From: Paractinoplanes deccanensis
GTDB taxonomy: Bacteria; Actinomycetota; Actinomycetes; Mycobacteriales; Micromonosporaceae
Assembly (NCBI RefSeq): GCF_016862115.1
Contig: NZ_BOMI01000165.1
Span: 1-64,000, forward strand
DNA length: 64,000 nt
Direction: 5' to 3'
The stretch's first letter is position 1. Every line of letters starts with the position of its first letter. This document shows positions 42,630 through 51,591 of this stretch, in pieces. The notes beneath the pieces are model-generated. The model was not told where the DNA came from and searched no databases. It worked only from the letters and a program-made list of their open reading frames with translations. The position numbers and the translations under genes were made by a program.

Positions 42630-44401
42630 CCGGCATCAGGCAGTCGCACCTCCAGCGTCGTGCCCCCGCCGTCACCGGCGCGGACGTCCAGGGTGCCACC
42701 CAGCTCGGCGGCGCGCGCCCGGAGCCCGGCCAGCCCGCCACCCTCGGTGAAGCGGGCCCCGCCGAGGCCGTCGTCCGCGACGGTCGCTGTGACACAGGAG
42801 GCGTCGGCGCGAACGGTCACGGCGATGTGCCCGGCGAGGCCGTGCCGGACGGCGTTCTGGATGCCCTGCAGCAGAACGAAGTACAGGACCGTCTCCCGTT
42901 CCTGATCGAACCGGTCGGCGACGATGTCCAGCTCGACCGGGACGGCGAGGCGCGCCGTGAACCTGCGCATCGCGACCCGCAGGCCGTGGGCGCCGAGGAT
43001 CTCCGGGACGCCGCCTCGCACGTACGTCCTCAGGTCCTCGATCAACTCGCCGGTCTGCTGCCGGCCGGTGTCGAGCAGGGTGCGCAGCTGTTTGTCCTCG
43101 GTCATCCCCGAGGCGTTCTCGAAGAGCATCAGCAGCGCGGTGAGGTTGCCCTGGATCCCGTCGTGGAGATCGCGCCGGATCCGATCCCGCGTGCGTTCCT
43201 CGGCGGTACGGGCGGCGTCCTGCGCGGCCCGCGTCCGTTCCAGCTGGGTGCGGAGCTCGGCCTGGAGGCGCGCGTTCTCCAGGGCCGGCCGCACCGCCGT
43301 CACGGCGGCGTCGACGTGCCGCGGATGGTTGCGGAGATCGGCCTCGAAGTCGATCAGCGCCAGCGGGTCGCCGTCCGCGCCGTCGACCCGCTTCCAGAGC
43401 CGGCCCGACGGGGCCGCGGCGGGGTCGCCGTCGCCCACGTGCGCCGCCGTCGCGCCGGCGGAGTCGACGAAGACCTGGTGGGCATGGGACCAGAAGTAGA
43501 GGGTCAGGCTGGGGTCCTTCAGCGTGCCGCGCAGCGCCGCCTGGACCCGTTCCTCCGACGCCGGGCTTACCTGCGGGACGAGCCGGCTGGTGATGGCGGC
43601 CGAGCGCAGCCGGTCGACGACGCTGGTGCTCAGCAGCGCGACGGGCACCAGCAGCGCCATGGTGCCCTGGATGACGTACGCCTGCATCGCGGCGTCCACA
43701 TTGGTCATGGCGCCGTTCTGCTGGGCGACGGCGGAGACCAGGCCGATGAGCCCGACCCCGGCCACCAGCGGCCCGATGCGCTGCCGGGTGAACCCCCGGG
43801 AGGTGCGGAACTGGATCCACAGGGTGATCGCGTAGGCGAGAGCGAGGAGCATGTACAGCACGGTGGTGATGCGCACGACCGTGTCGAAGAGGGAGCGGTC
43901 GGCGTAGAGCGTGGGCCAGATCGCGTCCGCCGTGAACCCGTTGAACTCCGGCTCGCTGAACAGGGTGAGCGCGACCTGCGTGCCGCCGAGCACCGCCACC
44001 GCCGCGACCGACCACACCTTGGCCGCCGTGTTCTGGAGCCGCCCGGTGGGATAGAGCAGCACGCCGATGCCGAGCAGGGCGAAATAGAGCGACGCGCCCC
44101 AGTTGCCGATCAGCGGGTAGACGCCGCTGTTGCGGGAGGTCAGCCAGTTGGCACACCAGGCGAACGTCGCGGCGATCAGCAGCATCCCGGTCGGGCGGGT
44201 GGGCACGGCCGAGATCAGGATGCCGCCCGCCATGCCGAGCGCGCCGCAGCCGACGATGACGATGACCGCGGCGACGACGTGGTCACGCCAGTACGGCGCG
44301 CCGCTCACCCCGACCGCCACGGCACCCAGCAGGCCGATCGGTATGGCCTGTGCCAGGGGGTTCGTGGTGAGGACATCGATGGCGATCCGCCGCCGCTGCA
44401 T
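42614..44401 (-). CDS. Membrane sensor histidine kinase (HisKA_3 type)
   Basis: A 595-residue kinase starting at ATG 44401. Eight or so transmembrane segments (about 18-270) are followed by a GAF-like linker and a HisKA_3 helix with H413 in RRDLHDGIQGN. The ATPase domain has an intact N-box (LLQGIQNAVRHG) and G1 box (VADDGLGG). It is the NarX/DesK-class partner expected for a LuxR-type response regulator. It faces the regulator tail to tail, sharing 16 bp, so antisense interference between the two messages is possible. A terminator separates it from the upstream sugar operon. Confidence 0.88.
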   Translation of the reverse strand: MQRRRIAIDVLTTNPLAQAIPIGLLGAVAVGVSGAPYWRDHVVAAVIVIVGCGALGMAGGILISAVPTRPTGMLLIAATFAWCANWLTSRNSGVYPLIGNWGASLYFALLGIGVLLYPTGRLQNTAAKVWSVAAVAVLGGTQVALTLFSEPEFNGFTADAIWPTLYADRSLFDTVVRITTVLYMLLALAYAITLWIQFRTSRGFTRQRIGPLVAGVGLIGLVSAVAQQNGAMTNVDAAMQAYVIQGTMALLVPVALLSTSVVDRLRSAAITSRLVPQVSPASEERVQAALRGTLKDPSLTLYFWSHAHQVFVDSAGATAAHVGDGDPAAAPSGRLWKRVDGADGDPLALIDFEADLRNHPRHVDAAVTAVRPALENARLQAELRTQLERTRAAQDAARTAEERTRDRIRRDLHDGIQGNLTALLMLFENASGMTEDKQLRTLLDTGRQQTGELIEDLRTYVRGGVPEILGAHGLRVAMRRFTARLAVPVELDIVADRFDQERETVLYFVLLQGIQNAVRHGLAGHIAVTVRADASCVTATVADDGLGGARFTEGGGLAGLRARAAELGGTLDVRAGDGGGTTLEVRLPDAGHSSR

Positions 44402-44476
44402 GTTCCGGAGGGTAGCGGCGGCGGCGCGCGGCCGGCGTGGGCTGATCGACCGATGTCTTCCGGCTCCGCGCCGGAT

Positions 44477-44514
44477 GGCGGGGCGGGCGTCCCGGGAGGA
44501 AAGCCCGCCCCGCC
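44477..44514. terminator. Hairpin terminator of the monosaccharide ABC operon
   Basis: GGCGGGGCGGGC (44477-44488) and GCCCGCCCCGCC (44503-44514) are perfect 12-bp arms with a 14-nt loop. It lies 6 bp beyond the stop of the permease gene and ahead of the histidine kinase gene on the same strand. Confidence 0.8.
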
Positions 44515-44520
44515 GGAGGC

Positions 44521-45771
44521 TCAGCGCGAGGCGCCCGCGCGGCGCTTCGTCCAGATGTCGAAGGCCACGGCGGCCAGCAGGACCGCGCCCTTGACCAGCA
44601 TGACCTGTTCGCTCTCGGCGCCGATCAGGCTCATGCCGTTGTTGATGACGCCCATGATGAGACCGCCGGTGATGGCGCCGACCACCTTGCCGACGCCGCC
44701 CTGCACGGCGGCGCCGCCGATGAAGGCCGCGGCGATCGCGTCCAGCTCGAACTGGTTGCCGGCGGTCGGGTTGGCCTGGTTGAGACGGCCGGCGAAGATG
44801 ATGCCGGCGAGCGCCGACAGCACGCCCATGTTCACGAAGATCCAGAAGATCACCGACTTGACCTTGACGCCGGAGAGCGTCGCGGCCTGGAGGTTGCCGC
44901 CGATCGCGTAGATCTGGCGGCCGAACACGGCCCGGTTGGTCAGCACCGAGTAGCCCAGCACCAGCGCGGCCAGCAGCACCAGCACCCACGGCAGGTTGCG
45001 GAAGCGGGCCAGCTGCACCACCACGAACATGACCAGCGCGGCCGCCACCACGATCTTGGCGACGAAGAGCGGGAACGGCTCGACGGCCTGCCCGTACTTC
45101 TGCCGGCCCTTGCGGGCACGCCACTGCACGACCACGATGCCCACCACCGACGCCACGCCGACGAGCAGGCTGAGCAGGTCGGCGCCGCCGAGCGCGCCGA
45201 GGCCGATGTTGCCCAGGTAGCCGTCGACGAAGCCGTTCGACAGCGTGCGCACCTCGTCGGGGAACGGGCCGATGCCGCGGTTGCCGAGGATCATCAGGGT
45301 CACCGCGCGGAACAGCAGCATGCCGGCGAGCGTGACGATGAAGGCCGGGATGCCGAAGTACGCCACCCAGTAGCCCTGCCACGCGCCGATCACCCCGCCG
45401 ACGACCAGCGTGATGAGGATGGCGAGCGGCCACGGCACGCTGTGCTCGACCATCAGCACCGCCGCGACCGCGCCGCAGGCGGCCACGATCGAGCCCACCG
45501 ACAGGTCGATGTGGCCGGCGATGATGATCAGGATCATCCCGATCGCGAGGATCAGGATGTACGAGTTCTGCACGATGATGTTGCTGATGTTCTGCGGGGC
45601 GAGCATGTCGCCGCCGGTGAGGATCGTGAACAGCAGCACGATCGCCAGGAACGCCAGGTAGATGCCGCTCTGGCGCAGGTTGAACGAGAACTTGCGGCCG
45701 CTCTTGCTCACCGGCACGGGCGGCGGCGCGCCGACGGCGAGGTCGGCGTTGGTGGGTGCCAGGCTGCTCAC
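44521..45771 (-). CDS. mmsB: Multiple-monosaccharide ABC transporter permease
   Basis: A 416-residue permease of the ribose/xylose/galactose type with about ten hydrophobic segments. Typical text is IIIAGHIDLSVGSIVA and AIGGNLQAATLSGVKV, near the ATPase-contact loop. The length matches MmsB/GguB rather than the shorter RbsC. The start is GTG 45771 within GTGA, overlapping the ATPase stop by 4 nt. It is the last gene of the chvE-mmsA-mmsB operon, followed by a terminator. Confidence 0.92.
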   Translation of the reverse strand: MSSLAPTNADLAVGAPPPVPVSKSGRKFSFNLRQSGIYLAFLAIVLLFTILTGGDMLAPQNISNIIVQNSYILILAIGMILIIIAGHIDLSVGSIVAACGAVAAVLMVEHSVPWPLAILITLVVGGVIGAWQGYWVAYFGIPAFIVTLAGMLLFRAVTLMILGNRGIGPFPDEVRTLSNGFVDGYLGNIGLGALGGADLLSLLVGVASVVGIVVVQWRARKGRQKYGQAVEPFPLFVAKIVVAAALVMFVVVQLARFRNLPWVLVLLAALVLGYSVLTNRAVFGRQIYAIGGNLQAATLSGVKVKSVIFWIFVNMGVLSALAGIIFAGRLNQANPTAGNQFELDAIAAAFIGGAAVQGGVGKVVGAITGGLIMGVINNGMSLIGAESEQVMLVKGAVLLAAVAFDIWTKRRAGASR

Positions 45772-47309
45772 GAGGGGATCTCCTGCCCGGCGGTCATCAG
45801 GGTCATCAGGCCCTCCTGGGTGGCCTCGGCGCGCGGCACCTCACCGGTGATCCGCCCCGCCGAGAGGGTGTAGATGCGGTCGCAGAGTCCGAGCAGCTCG
45901 GGCAGCTCGGACGAGATGACGAGCACGGCCTTGCCGGCGTCGGCGAGCTCGTTGATGATCGTGTAGATCTCGTACTTCGCGCCGACGTCGATGCCGCGGG
46001 TCGGCTCGTCGAGGATCAGCACGTCCGGGTCCGTGAAGATCCACTTGGCCAGCACGACCTTCTGCTGGTTGCCGCCGGACAGCTTGCCGGTCACGCTGGA
46101 GACGCTGGGCGCCTTGATGTTCAGGCTCTTCCGGTAGCCCTCGGCGACCTTGTACTCCTCGTTGTCGTCGACCCAGCCGCGCTTCGCCAGCCGGCTCAGC
46201 GCCGCCGCGGACACGTTGCGCTTGATGTCCTCGATCAGGTTCAGGCCGTACCGCTTGCGGTCCTCCGTCGCGTACGCGATGCCGTGCTCGATGGCCTCGC
46301 CGACGGACCGCAACCGGATCTCCTTGCCGTCCTTGATCAGGCGGCCGGAGATGTCGCTGCCGTAGGAGCGGCCGAAGATGCTCATCGCGAGCTCGGTGCG
46401 CCCCGCGCCCATGAGGCCGGCCAGGCCGACGATCTCGCCCCTCTTCAGGGACAGGGTGGCGTCGCGCACCAGCACACGCCCGTGCTGGGTGGGGCTGTGC
46501 ACGGTCCAGTTCTCGACCCGGAACACCTCCTCGCCGATCTTGGGCTCGTGCGGCGGGAAGCGGTGGTCGAGGTCGCGCCCGACCATGCCCGAGATGATCC
46601 GGTCCTCGGTGAGCCCCTCCGACGGCAACGTGGTGATCGTGCGCCCGTCGCGCAGGATCGTCACCCGGTCGGCGATGTCGAGCACCTCGTTCAGCTTGTG
46701 CGAGATGATCACGCACGTGATGCCGTCCTCGCGGAGCCCGCGCAGCAGCTCCAGCAGGTGCGCCGAGTCGTCGTCGTTGAGCGCGGCGGTGGGCTCGTCG
46801 AGGATGAGCAGCCGTACGCGCTTGGACAGCGCCTTGGCGATCTCGACGAGCTGCTGCTTGCCGACGCCGAGGTCGAGCACCGGGGTGGTCGGGTTCTCGT
46901 GCAGCCCGACCCGCCGCAACAGGTCGGCGGCCGCGGCGTTGGTGCGGTTCCAGTCGATCAGGCCACGGGTGGCCATCTCGTTGCCGAGGTAGATGTTCTC
47001 GGCGATCGACAGGTTCGAGGCGAGCGCCAGCTCCTGGTGGATGATGACGATGCCCTTGTGCTCGCTGTCGCGGATGCCCCCGAAGCGGCACGGCTCGCCG
47101 TCGAACTCGATCTCGCCGTCGTACTCGCCGTGGGGGTAGACGCCGGAAAGCACCTTCATGAGGGTGGACTTCCCGGCGCCGTTCTCCCCGCAGATCGCGT
47201 GGATCTCGCCGCGGAGCACCTCCAGGTTGACGTCGTCGAGCGCGCGAACGCCCGGGAACGTCTTGGAGATGCCCCGCATGCGCAGGATGGTGTCGGTCAA
47301 TTCGCTCAC
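45768..47309 (-). CDS. mmsA: Multiple-monosaccharide ABC transporter ATP-binding protein
   Basis: A 513-residue protein with two fused ABC domains. The first has Walker A GENGAGKST, Q-loop region IIHQELALASNLS and Walker B LLILDEPTAAL. The second has LMGAGRTE in place of a canonical Walker A, a usual feature of this family, with signature LSGGNQQKV and LILDEPTRGID. It energises uptake of arabinose, xylose, galactose or similar sugars. GTG 47309 overlaps the stop of the binding-protein gene (GTGA). Confidence 0.94.
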   Translation of the reverse strand: MSELTDTILRMRGISKTFPGVRALDDVNLEVLRGEIHAICGENGAGKSTLMKVLSGVYPHGEYDGEIEFDGEPCRFGGIRDSEHKGIVIIHQELALASNLSIAENIYLGNEMATRGLIDWNRTNAAAADLLRRVGLHENPTTPVLDLGVGKQQLVEIAKALSKRVRLLILDEPTAALNDDDSAHLLELLRGLREDGITCVIISHKLNEVLDIADRVTILRDGRTITTLPSEGLTEDRIISGMVGRDLDHRFPPHEPKIGEEVFRVENWTVHSPTQHGRVLVRDATLSLKRGEIVGLAGLMGAGRTELAMSIFGRSYGSDISGRLIKDGKEIRLRSVGEAIEHGIAYATEDRKRYGLNLIEDIKRNVSAAALSRLAKRGWVDDNEEYKVAEGYRKSLNIKAPSVSSVTGKLSGGNQQKVVLAKWIFTDPDVLILDEPTRGIDVGAKYEIYTIINELADAGKAVLVISSELPELLGLCDRIYTLSAGRITGEVPRAEATQEGLMTLMTAGQEIPS

Positions 47310-48436
47310 TGACCCAGCTGGGCCTCGGTGTAGTAACCGGTGTCGACCAGTTCCTTCTTGTAGTTGCTCTTGTCGACGATCACCGAGTTGAGCAGCATCG
47401 ACGGAACGACCTTGACGCCGTTGTTGTAGTCCTTGTCGTTGTTCGTCTGCGGCTTCTGGCCCTTGAGAACCGCGTCGGCCATCTCGACGGTCGTCTTGGC
47501 GAGCTGGCGCGTGTCCTTGTAGATCGTCGAGTACTGCTCGTTCGCGATGATCGACTTGACCGAGGCGGCCTCGGCGTCCTGGCCGGTGACGATCGGGTAC
47601 TTCTGCGCGGGCGTACCGTAACCGTTGCTCTTGAGCGCGGAGAGGATGCCGATCGAGAGCCCGTCGTACGGCGAGAGCACGCCGTCGACCTTGGCGCCGT
47701 CCCGGTAGGTGGAGGTCAGCAGGTTCTCCATGCGGTCCTGGGCCGTCTTGGCCTGCCAGCGGAGAATCGCGACGGTCTTGAAGTCGGTCTGCTTGCTCTT
47801 GACGACCAGGGTGCCGTCGTCGAGGTACGGCTTGAGCACGCTCATCGCGCCGTTGAAGAAGAAGGTCGCGTTGTTGTCGTCCGGCGAGCCGGCGAACAGC
47901 TCGACATTGAACGGGCCCTTGGCCGAGCCCTTGGAGCCGTCGGCGTTGAGCACCTTGAGGCCGGTCAGCAGCGAGGTGGCCTGCTGCACGCCGACCTTGA
48001 AGTTGTCGAACGTCGCGTAGTAGTCGACGTTGGGGCTGTTGCGGATCAACCGGTCATACGCGATGACGGGAATGTTGTTGGCCTTCGCGTTCTCCAGCTG
48101 GGTGGTGATCGCGGTGCCGTCGATCGACGCGATGATCAGCAGCTTGGCGCCCTTGGTGATCTGGTTGTCGAGCTGCTGCGTCTGCGTCGGGATGTCGTCG
48201 CCGGCGTACTGGAGGTCGACCTTGTAGCCGAGGTCCTCCAACTGCTTCTTGACGTTGTCACCGTCGCTGATCCACCGCTCGGACGTGCGGGTGGGCATGG
48301 TGACACCGATCAGGGCGCCCTTGTTGTCGGCGGCGCCGGCCTCTTTATCGACGGTCTTCTCGCTCGAACCGCACGCGGTCAGGGCTGTGACCAGCACGGC
48401 GGCGGAAACCACCGCACCCATCCTGGACAGTCTCAT
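47306..48436 (-). CDS. chvE: Monosaccharide-binding lipoprotein (ChvE-like)
   Basis: A 376-residue type I periplasmic-binding protein. The lipoprotein signal ends LTAC (about residue 22). The mature part begins GALIGVTMPTRTSERWISDG, characteristic of the ChvE/multiple monosaccharide group. The ATG at 48436 follows AAGGAG by 8 nt. It is the first gene of the operon. Two palindromes in its promoter region suggest repression by LacI- or ROK-type regulators encoded elsewhere. Confidence 0.93.
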   Translation of the reverse strand: MRLSRMGAVVSAAVLVTALTACGSSEKTVDKEAGAADNKGALIGVTMPTRTSERWISDGDNVKKQLEDLGYKVDLQYAGDDIPTQTQQLDNQITKGAKLLIIASIDGTAITTQLENAKANNIPVIAYDRLIRNSPNVDYYATFDNFKVGVQQATSLLTGLKVLNADGSKGSAKGPFNVELFAGSPDDNNATFFFNGAMSVLKPYLDDGTLVVKSKQTDFKTVAILRWQAKTAQDRMENLLTSTYRDGAKVDGVLSPYDGLSIGILSALKSNGYGTPAQKYPIVTGQDAEAASVKSIIANEQYSTIYKDTRQLAKTTVEMADAVLKGQKPQTNNDKDYNNGVKVVPSMLLNSVIVDKSNYKKELVDTGYYTEAQLGQ

Positions 48437-48488
48437 GCGCGGAACTCCTTAGTCAGAACTCCCTCAAAGGGGCGGGGGTGCGGTCGAG

Positions 48489-48502
48489 TGTGAACGCTCA
48501 CA
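48489..48502. promoter_or_regulatory. TGTGA...TCACA palindrome upstream of chvE
   Basis: TGTGAACGCTCACA is a 14-bp palindrome with one mismatched pair, 53-66 bp before the chvE start. This sequence class is common for LacI-family repressors in actinobacteria and also resembles a shortened CRP site. The regulator is not in the window. Confidence 0.55.
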
Positions 48503-48552
48503 TAGGATCGTGTCAACCGTTCCAAGCAACCTTGCCGACATGTGGCCGAAAC

Positions 48553-48570
48553 TTTGTTATCGATAACAAA
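48553..48570. promoter_or_regulatory. Perfect 18-bp palindrome upstream of chvE
   Basis: TTTGTTATCGATAACAAA is fully symmetric and AT-rich in a GC-rich context. It lies 117-134 bp before chvE. The core GTTATCGATAAC resembles pentose-operon operators of LacI-type repressors in actinobacteria (recollection). Its distance suggests the upstream edge of the chvE promoter. Confidence 0.65.
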
Positions 48571-48836
48571 TGCGTCTCAGACCCCGCCATTCATAGGCGC
48601 GCGTGGTATCCCCGGAATCCACGTCGCTTGATCCCCCGCCCACCCACACCCGCGCCACGACGCGCCCACACGCGGGCACCCGCTCGCCCGATGCCGGAGC
48701 CCGCGCCGGCCGGCCACCGCTCACCGGCCGTCCACCACCAACCGAGCCCGCATTGGGGCGCCACACCACGCGGCACTCAGTGAGCGCTTCCGAGGGTTGC
48801 CGGACGGCGTTCGCGGTGATTTCGGTAGTCGCGGCG

Positions 48837-49130
48837 GCGTTACGTCCAGGAGGCGATCGCCCTGCTCAGCATGGCCGCAGACGACCTCGCCAGCGCGATG
48901 CCGAGCATCCAGCAACTGGTGTACGCGATCCTCGACGGCACCCAGATCCCGATCGACCGGGTCGCCGACCAGAAGCCGTACTACTCCGGCTGCACAAGCG
49001 GCACGACGTCAACGTGCAGGTCATCGCCGACGCGGCCGGGCGTCTGAGCTGCCCGCGCCGCGCGGCCGTAATCGTGCGGGCCGGCCTCGCCTGCACGACG
49101 TCGAAGCCAACCGCTACGCGATCCCCTGAG
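48837..49130 (+). pseudogene. Frameshifted IS5-family transposase remnant (DDE_Tnp_4 type)
   Basis: In one frame the DNA reads YVQEAIALLSMAADDL then ILDGTQIPIDRVADQKPYYSG. Near 48990 the homology jumps to another frame and continues LHKRHDVNVQVIADAAGRL. The combined text matches actinobacterial DDE transposases in which LDGT supplies the first catalytic Asp. The helix-turn-helix start and the second half are missing. No inverted repeats were found, so it is an old fragment. Confidence 0.7.
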
Positions 49131-49141
49131 CCGCCCGCGCG

Positions 49142-49389
49142 CTACGGACTTGCTTCGCCTCGGGAGCGCTTCAACGGATCACCCGGCGACGGCATCCCCG
49201 CCATGCGTTCCTCTTGGATCTGGATCTCCTCGTTGATCTTGTGGGTATGCGGACGATAGATCAGGTCCACCGGCCCCATGATCTCCCGCCCACGCCGCGG
49301 CGCCGGGTACGTGCCGCCAGCCAGGCGAGGAAACACAGGAGCACCGTCAGCACGGCGACGAATACCAACCACGGCACCACTTCTCCCAC
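49142..49389 (-). pseudogene. Small membrane protein gene split by a frameshift
   Basis: From GTG 49389 the minus strand encodes a single transmembrane helix (VVPWLVFVAVLTVLLCFLAW) followed by AARTRRRG. That frame then runs into a stop. One base back, the frame continues REIMGPVDLIYRPHTHKINE and EEIQIQEERMAGMPSPGDP to a stop at 49142. Joined by a one-base shift near 49300 the two parts give a credible protein of about 80 residues with a cytoplasmic tail. It may be a pseudogene, a sequencing error or a shifted gene. The family is unknown to me. Confidence 0.45.
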
Positions 49390-49684
49390 CGGAGCAGCCT
49401 ACGCCGGATAGCGGCCTGGTCGCTGTCAGCAATGGAGGTTCATTGCGTAGCTCCGGTGGGGCGCGGATGAGGCCCGCAGGGCGGTTCAGGGCGCGGCTGG
49501 ACACCGGAATGGGGCAGGGAAAGACAGCGCAGCCAGGCTTTCGGCCGGCGCACCGGATCTTAGTCGACTGCCCTACCGCCGATTGCGGGTCCGATCGGGT
49601 GCTTCGCCGTGCCGGCACCAGGTTGCTCCCTCGGCGGCGACCTGCACCACCAGGATGAGAACGGCTCACTGATCAAGGAGCCGG

Positions 49685-49800
49685 GACGGATCCTGGAGGA
49701 GTTGCGTGAGCAGATCCGGCTGGCCGAAGGCCGTGATGCCGGGCCGCCAGCCGGGGTGAGCGACTCGCAGTCGGTCAAGGCGGCTGACACCGGCCGCGCC
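49685..49800 (+). pseudogene. IS5-group transposase fragment
   Basis: The segment RILEELREQIRLAEGRDAGP followed by PAGVSDSQSVKAADT matches the region around the first catalytic Asp (DSQSVK) of IS5-group transposases. The preceding helix-turn-helix region is not readable and the homology stops abruptly at 49800. This is a second, unrelated IS relic within 1 kb of the first. Confidence 0.7.
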
Positions 49801-50132
49801 GAATTCCCTGCGCTTCCCGGGTGATCCCGCGTGATTCCCCGGCTTTCTGTGGTCATATCTCGCTGTCGTTTCTCGACGAATTTCTGACCATCGAGCCGAG
49901 CTATGTGATTTTCTCGCAACCGGGCCTCCTCACCCCAATCTTCGATCATGCTGAGTTTGATTCCGGCATAGACGAGCACCAAACTACTCCCCGCCGCCCC
50001 GGGGGGAGGCGAGCTGAGCAAAGTGAGGCCATTGTTGCGGACACGCGCTTGATCCCGCTCGGCGCCTGTGGACAACCGCGAGTGCTGTGGAAAACTCCGC
50101 GACTGTCAGCCCGGCGGCCTAGGGTGGGCTTC
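49801..50132. other. Lower-GC region without a supportable gene
   Basis: This stretch is noticeably more AT-rich than its surroundings, especially 49840-50000. A minus-strand frame contains MIEDWGEEARLRENHIARLD then GQKFVEKRQRDMTTESRGI, which looks protein-like but matches nothing I know and lacks a clear start. It may be another decayed insertion. The methyltransferase promoter probably lies in 50040-50130. The neighbouring 49390-49684 also shows no gene. Confidence 0.4.
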
Positions 50133-51077
50133 ATGCGGTGGACGACCAAGGCACGGATCCAGCGGATCTGCGCCGCGGCTCCCGGCGGCGGCGTTGCCTA
50201 CCGGCAGCTCCAGCGACGGCTCGGGCGGCTCGCGGCCGATCCGTTCCGGCGGCTGCCCCAGCACGCTCAGATGATGCGCCGGCTCGCCGAGCTCGGGCTG
50301 CGCCTCGACGGGCTGCGCTGCCTCGAGATCGGCACCGGGCACATCCCGATCGCGCCCGTGGCCATGCATCTGTGCGGCGCGCGCGAGGTCGTCACCGTCG
50401 ACCTGCACCGGCGGCTGCAACCCGATCTCACCAGCGAGATGCTGCACAAACTCGTCGCGGCCGAGGATCAGGTCCTTGAGCTGTACGACGGGCTCGTGTC
50501 CCCGATGACGCTGCGCGCCCGGCTCGGCGTGATCGCGGAGCTCGCCGACCGGCCGCGGGAGCTGTTCCGCCGCATCGGCGTGCGCTATCTGGCGCCCGGC
50601 GACGCGTCACGCATGCCCGACCCGGACGGCAGCTTCGACCTGAGCTTCTCGATGACCGTGCTCGAGCATGTCACCCCGCGGGCGCTGCGGGCCCTCCTCG
50701 CCGAGTCGCGCCGGCTGCTCGGCCCGGACGGTTTCGCGGCGCACCTCATCGACCCCAGCGACCACTTCGCCCACCAGGACCCGGCCATCACGCGCATCAA
50801 CTTCCTGCGCTATTCGGCGCGCCAGTGGGTGCGCATAGCCGGCAACGAATACGCCTACTGCAATCGCCTTCGCGCGCCCCAGCTGATCCGCATGTTCGCC
50901 GACGCGGGGTTCGGCATCGAGCGGTGTGACCGCGTCGTCGACGCCGATTCCCGCGCGGCTCTGGAGGGTGCTTTCCGCGTGCACGAGGATTTCGCGTCCT
51001 TCGACCCGGTGGATCTGTGCACGACAGAGCTGACCGTCTATGCGCGGCCCAAGGTTTTCGCCGCGGCGCCGGCGTAG
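50133..51077 (+). CDS. Class I SAM-dependent methyltransferase
   Basis: A 314-residue enzyme. Motif I is CLEIGTGHIPIAPVAM with the acidic end of strand 2 in VVTVDLHRRL. Motif IV-like DLSFSMTVLEHVTPRALRAL and the post-motif LLGPDGFAAHLIDPSDHF are typical of FkbM/UbiE-like small-molecule or lipid methyltransferases. The HxDPSDHF segment recurs in putative glycolipid or polysaccharide methyltransferases. ATG 50133 is the only start preceding the conserved helix. Its 3' end overlaps the convergent gene by 40 nt. Confidence 0.8.
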   Translation: MRWTTKARIQRICAAAPGGGVAYRQLQRRLGRLAADPFRRLPQHAQMMRRLAELGLRLDGLRCLEIGTGHIPIAPVAMHLCGAREVVTVDLHRRLQPDLTSEMLHKLVAAEDQVLELYDGLVSPMTLRARLGVIAELADRPRELFRRIGVRYLAPGDASRMPDPDGSFDLSFSMTVLEHVTPRALRALLAESRRLLGPDGFAAHLIDPSDHFAHQDPAITRINFLRYSARQWVRIAGNEYAYCNRLRAPQLIRMFADAGFGIERCDRVVDADSRAALEGAFRVHEDFASFDPVDLCTTELTVYARPKVFAAAPA

Positions 51078-51520
51078 TCCTGTGTGGTGTCCCGTGTCAG
51101 TTCCATGACCCAGTCGGTTTCCCAGGTGCGGCCGCCGTCGTACGAGAACTTCTGCTCCCAGCGCGGGCTCGAGGAGGTGGTGCCCGACCAGATGAAATGC
51201 ACCCGAATGGGACGTCCCTCGTGGGTGTCGTCGCCGTAGAAGTCGCCCCGGCCGTCGCGGAACGTGCCGTGCACCGGCGGGTAGAGGCGCCCGGTGGTGC
51301 CGCTGGCCCAGTAGATCGACCACTGCCGGCTCTCGACGTCGAAGAGGCGGAGGGTCAGCCCACGCGACTTCAGGGTCGGAAACTCGATCTCGTCGACGTT
51401 GCCGAGCCCGTCGAGCGCGGGCCGGCAGGTGGCGTAGCCCGGAAACTCGTCCCAGCCGTCACCGCGGCGGCGCCGGTTCACCACGTGCCACGAACCCATG
51501 AGGAAGTCGAAGTCGTTCAT
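51038..51520 (-). CDS. Conserved hypothetical protein, lipocalin-like
   Basis: A 160-residue protein beginning MNDFDFLMGSWHVVNRRRRG. The FLxGxW start, an all-beta pattern with many Trp and Gly residues, and the RWEQKFSYDGGRTWETDW end suggest a DUF1579-like or lipocalin-like barrel. Such proteins are thought to bind small ligands, but none is known here. It overlaps the methyltransferase gene by 40 nt at their 3' ends. Confidence 0.75.
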   Translation of the reverse strand: MNDFDFLMGSWHVVNRRRRGDGWDEFPGYATCRPALDGLGNVDEIEFPTLKSRGLTLRLFDVESRQWSIYWASGTTGRLYPPVHGTFRDGRGDFYGDDTHEGRPIRVHFIWSGTTSSSPRWEQKFSYDGGRTWETDWVMELTRDTTQDYAGAAAKTLGRA

Positions 51521-51591
51521 GGCCCCATCGTCGTGGCAATGACTGACAACCTCTGTCAGGTAGGGCCGGGAGTCGCGGCGCCCGTGGAGGG

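Noticed and set aside
42614..45433. A 939-residue minus-strand protein extending the histidine kinase upstream
   Set aside because: The extra N-terminal part lies opposite and out of frame with the clear MmsB permease and spans a terminator; the kinase starts at the ATG 44401.
49821..50132. N-terminal extension of the methyltransferase
   Set aside because: The 104 extra residues lie in lower-GC DNA, have no conserved text, and precede a plausible ATG at 50133.
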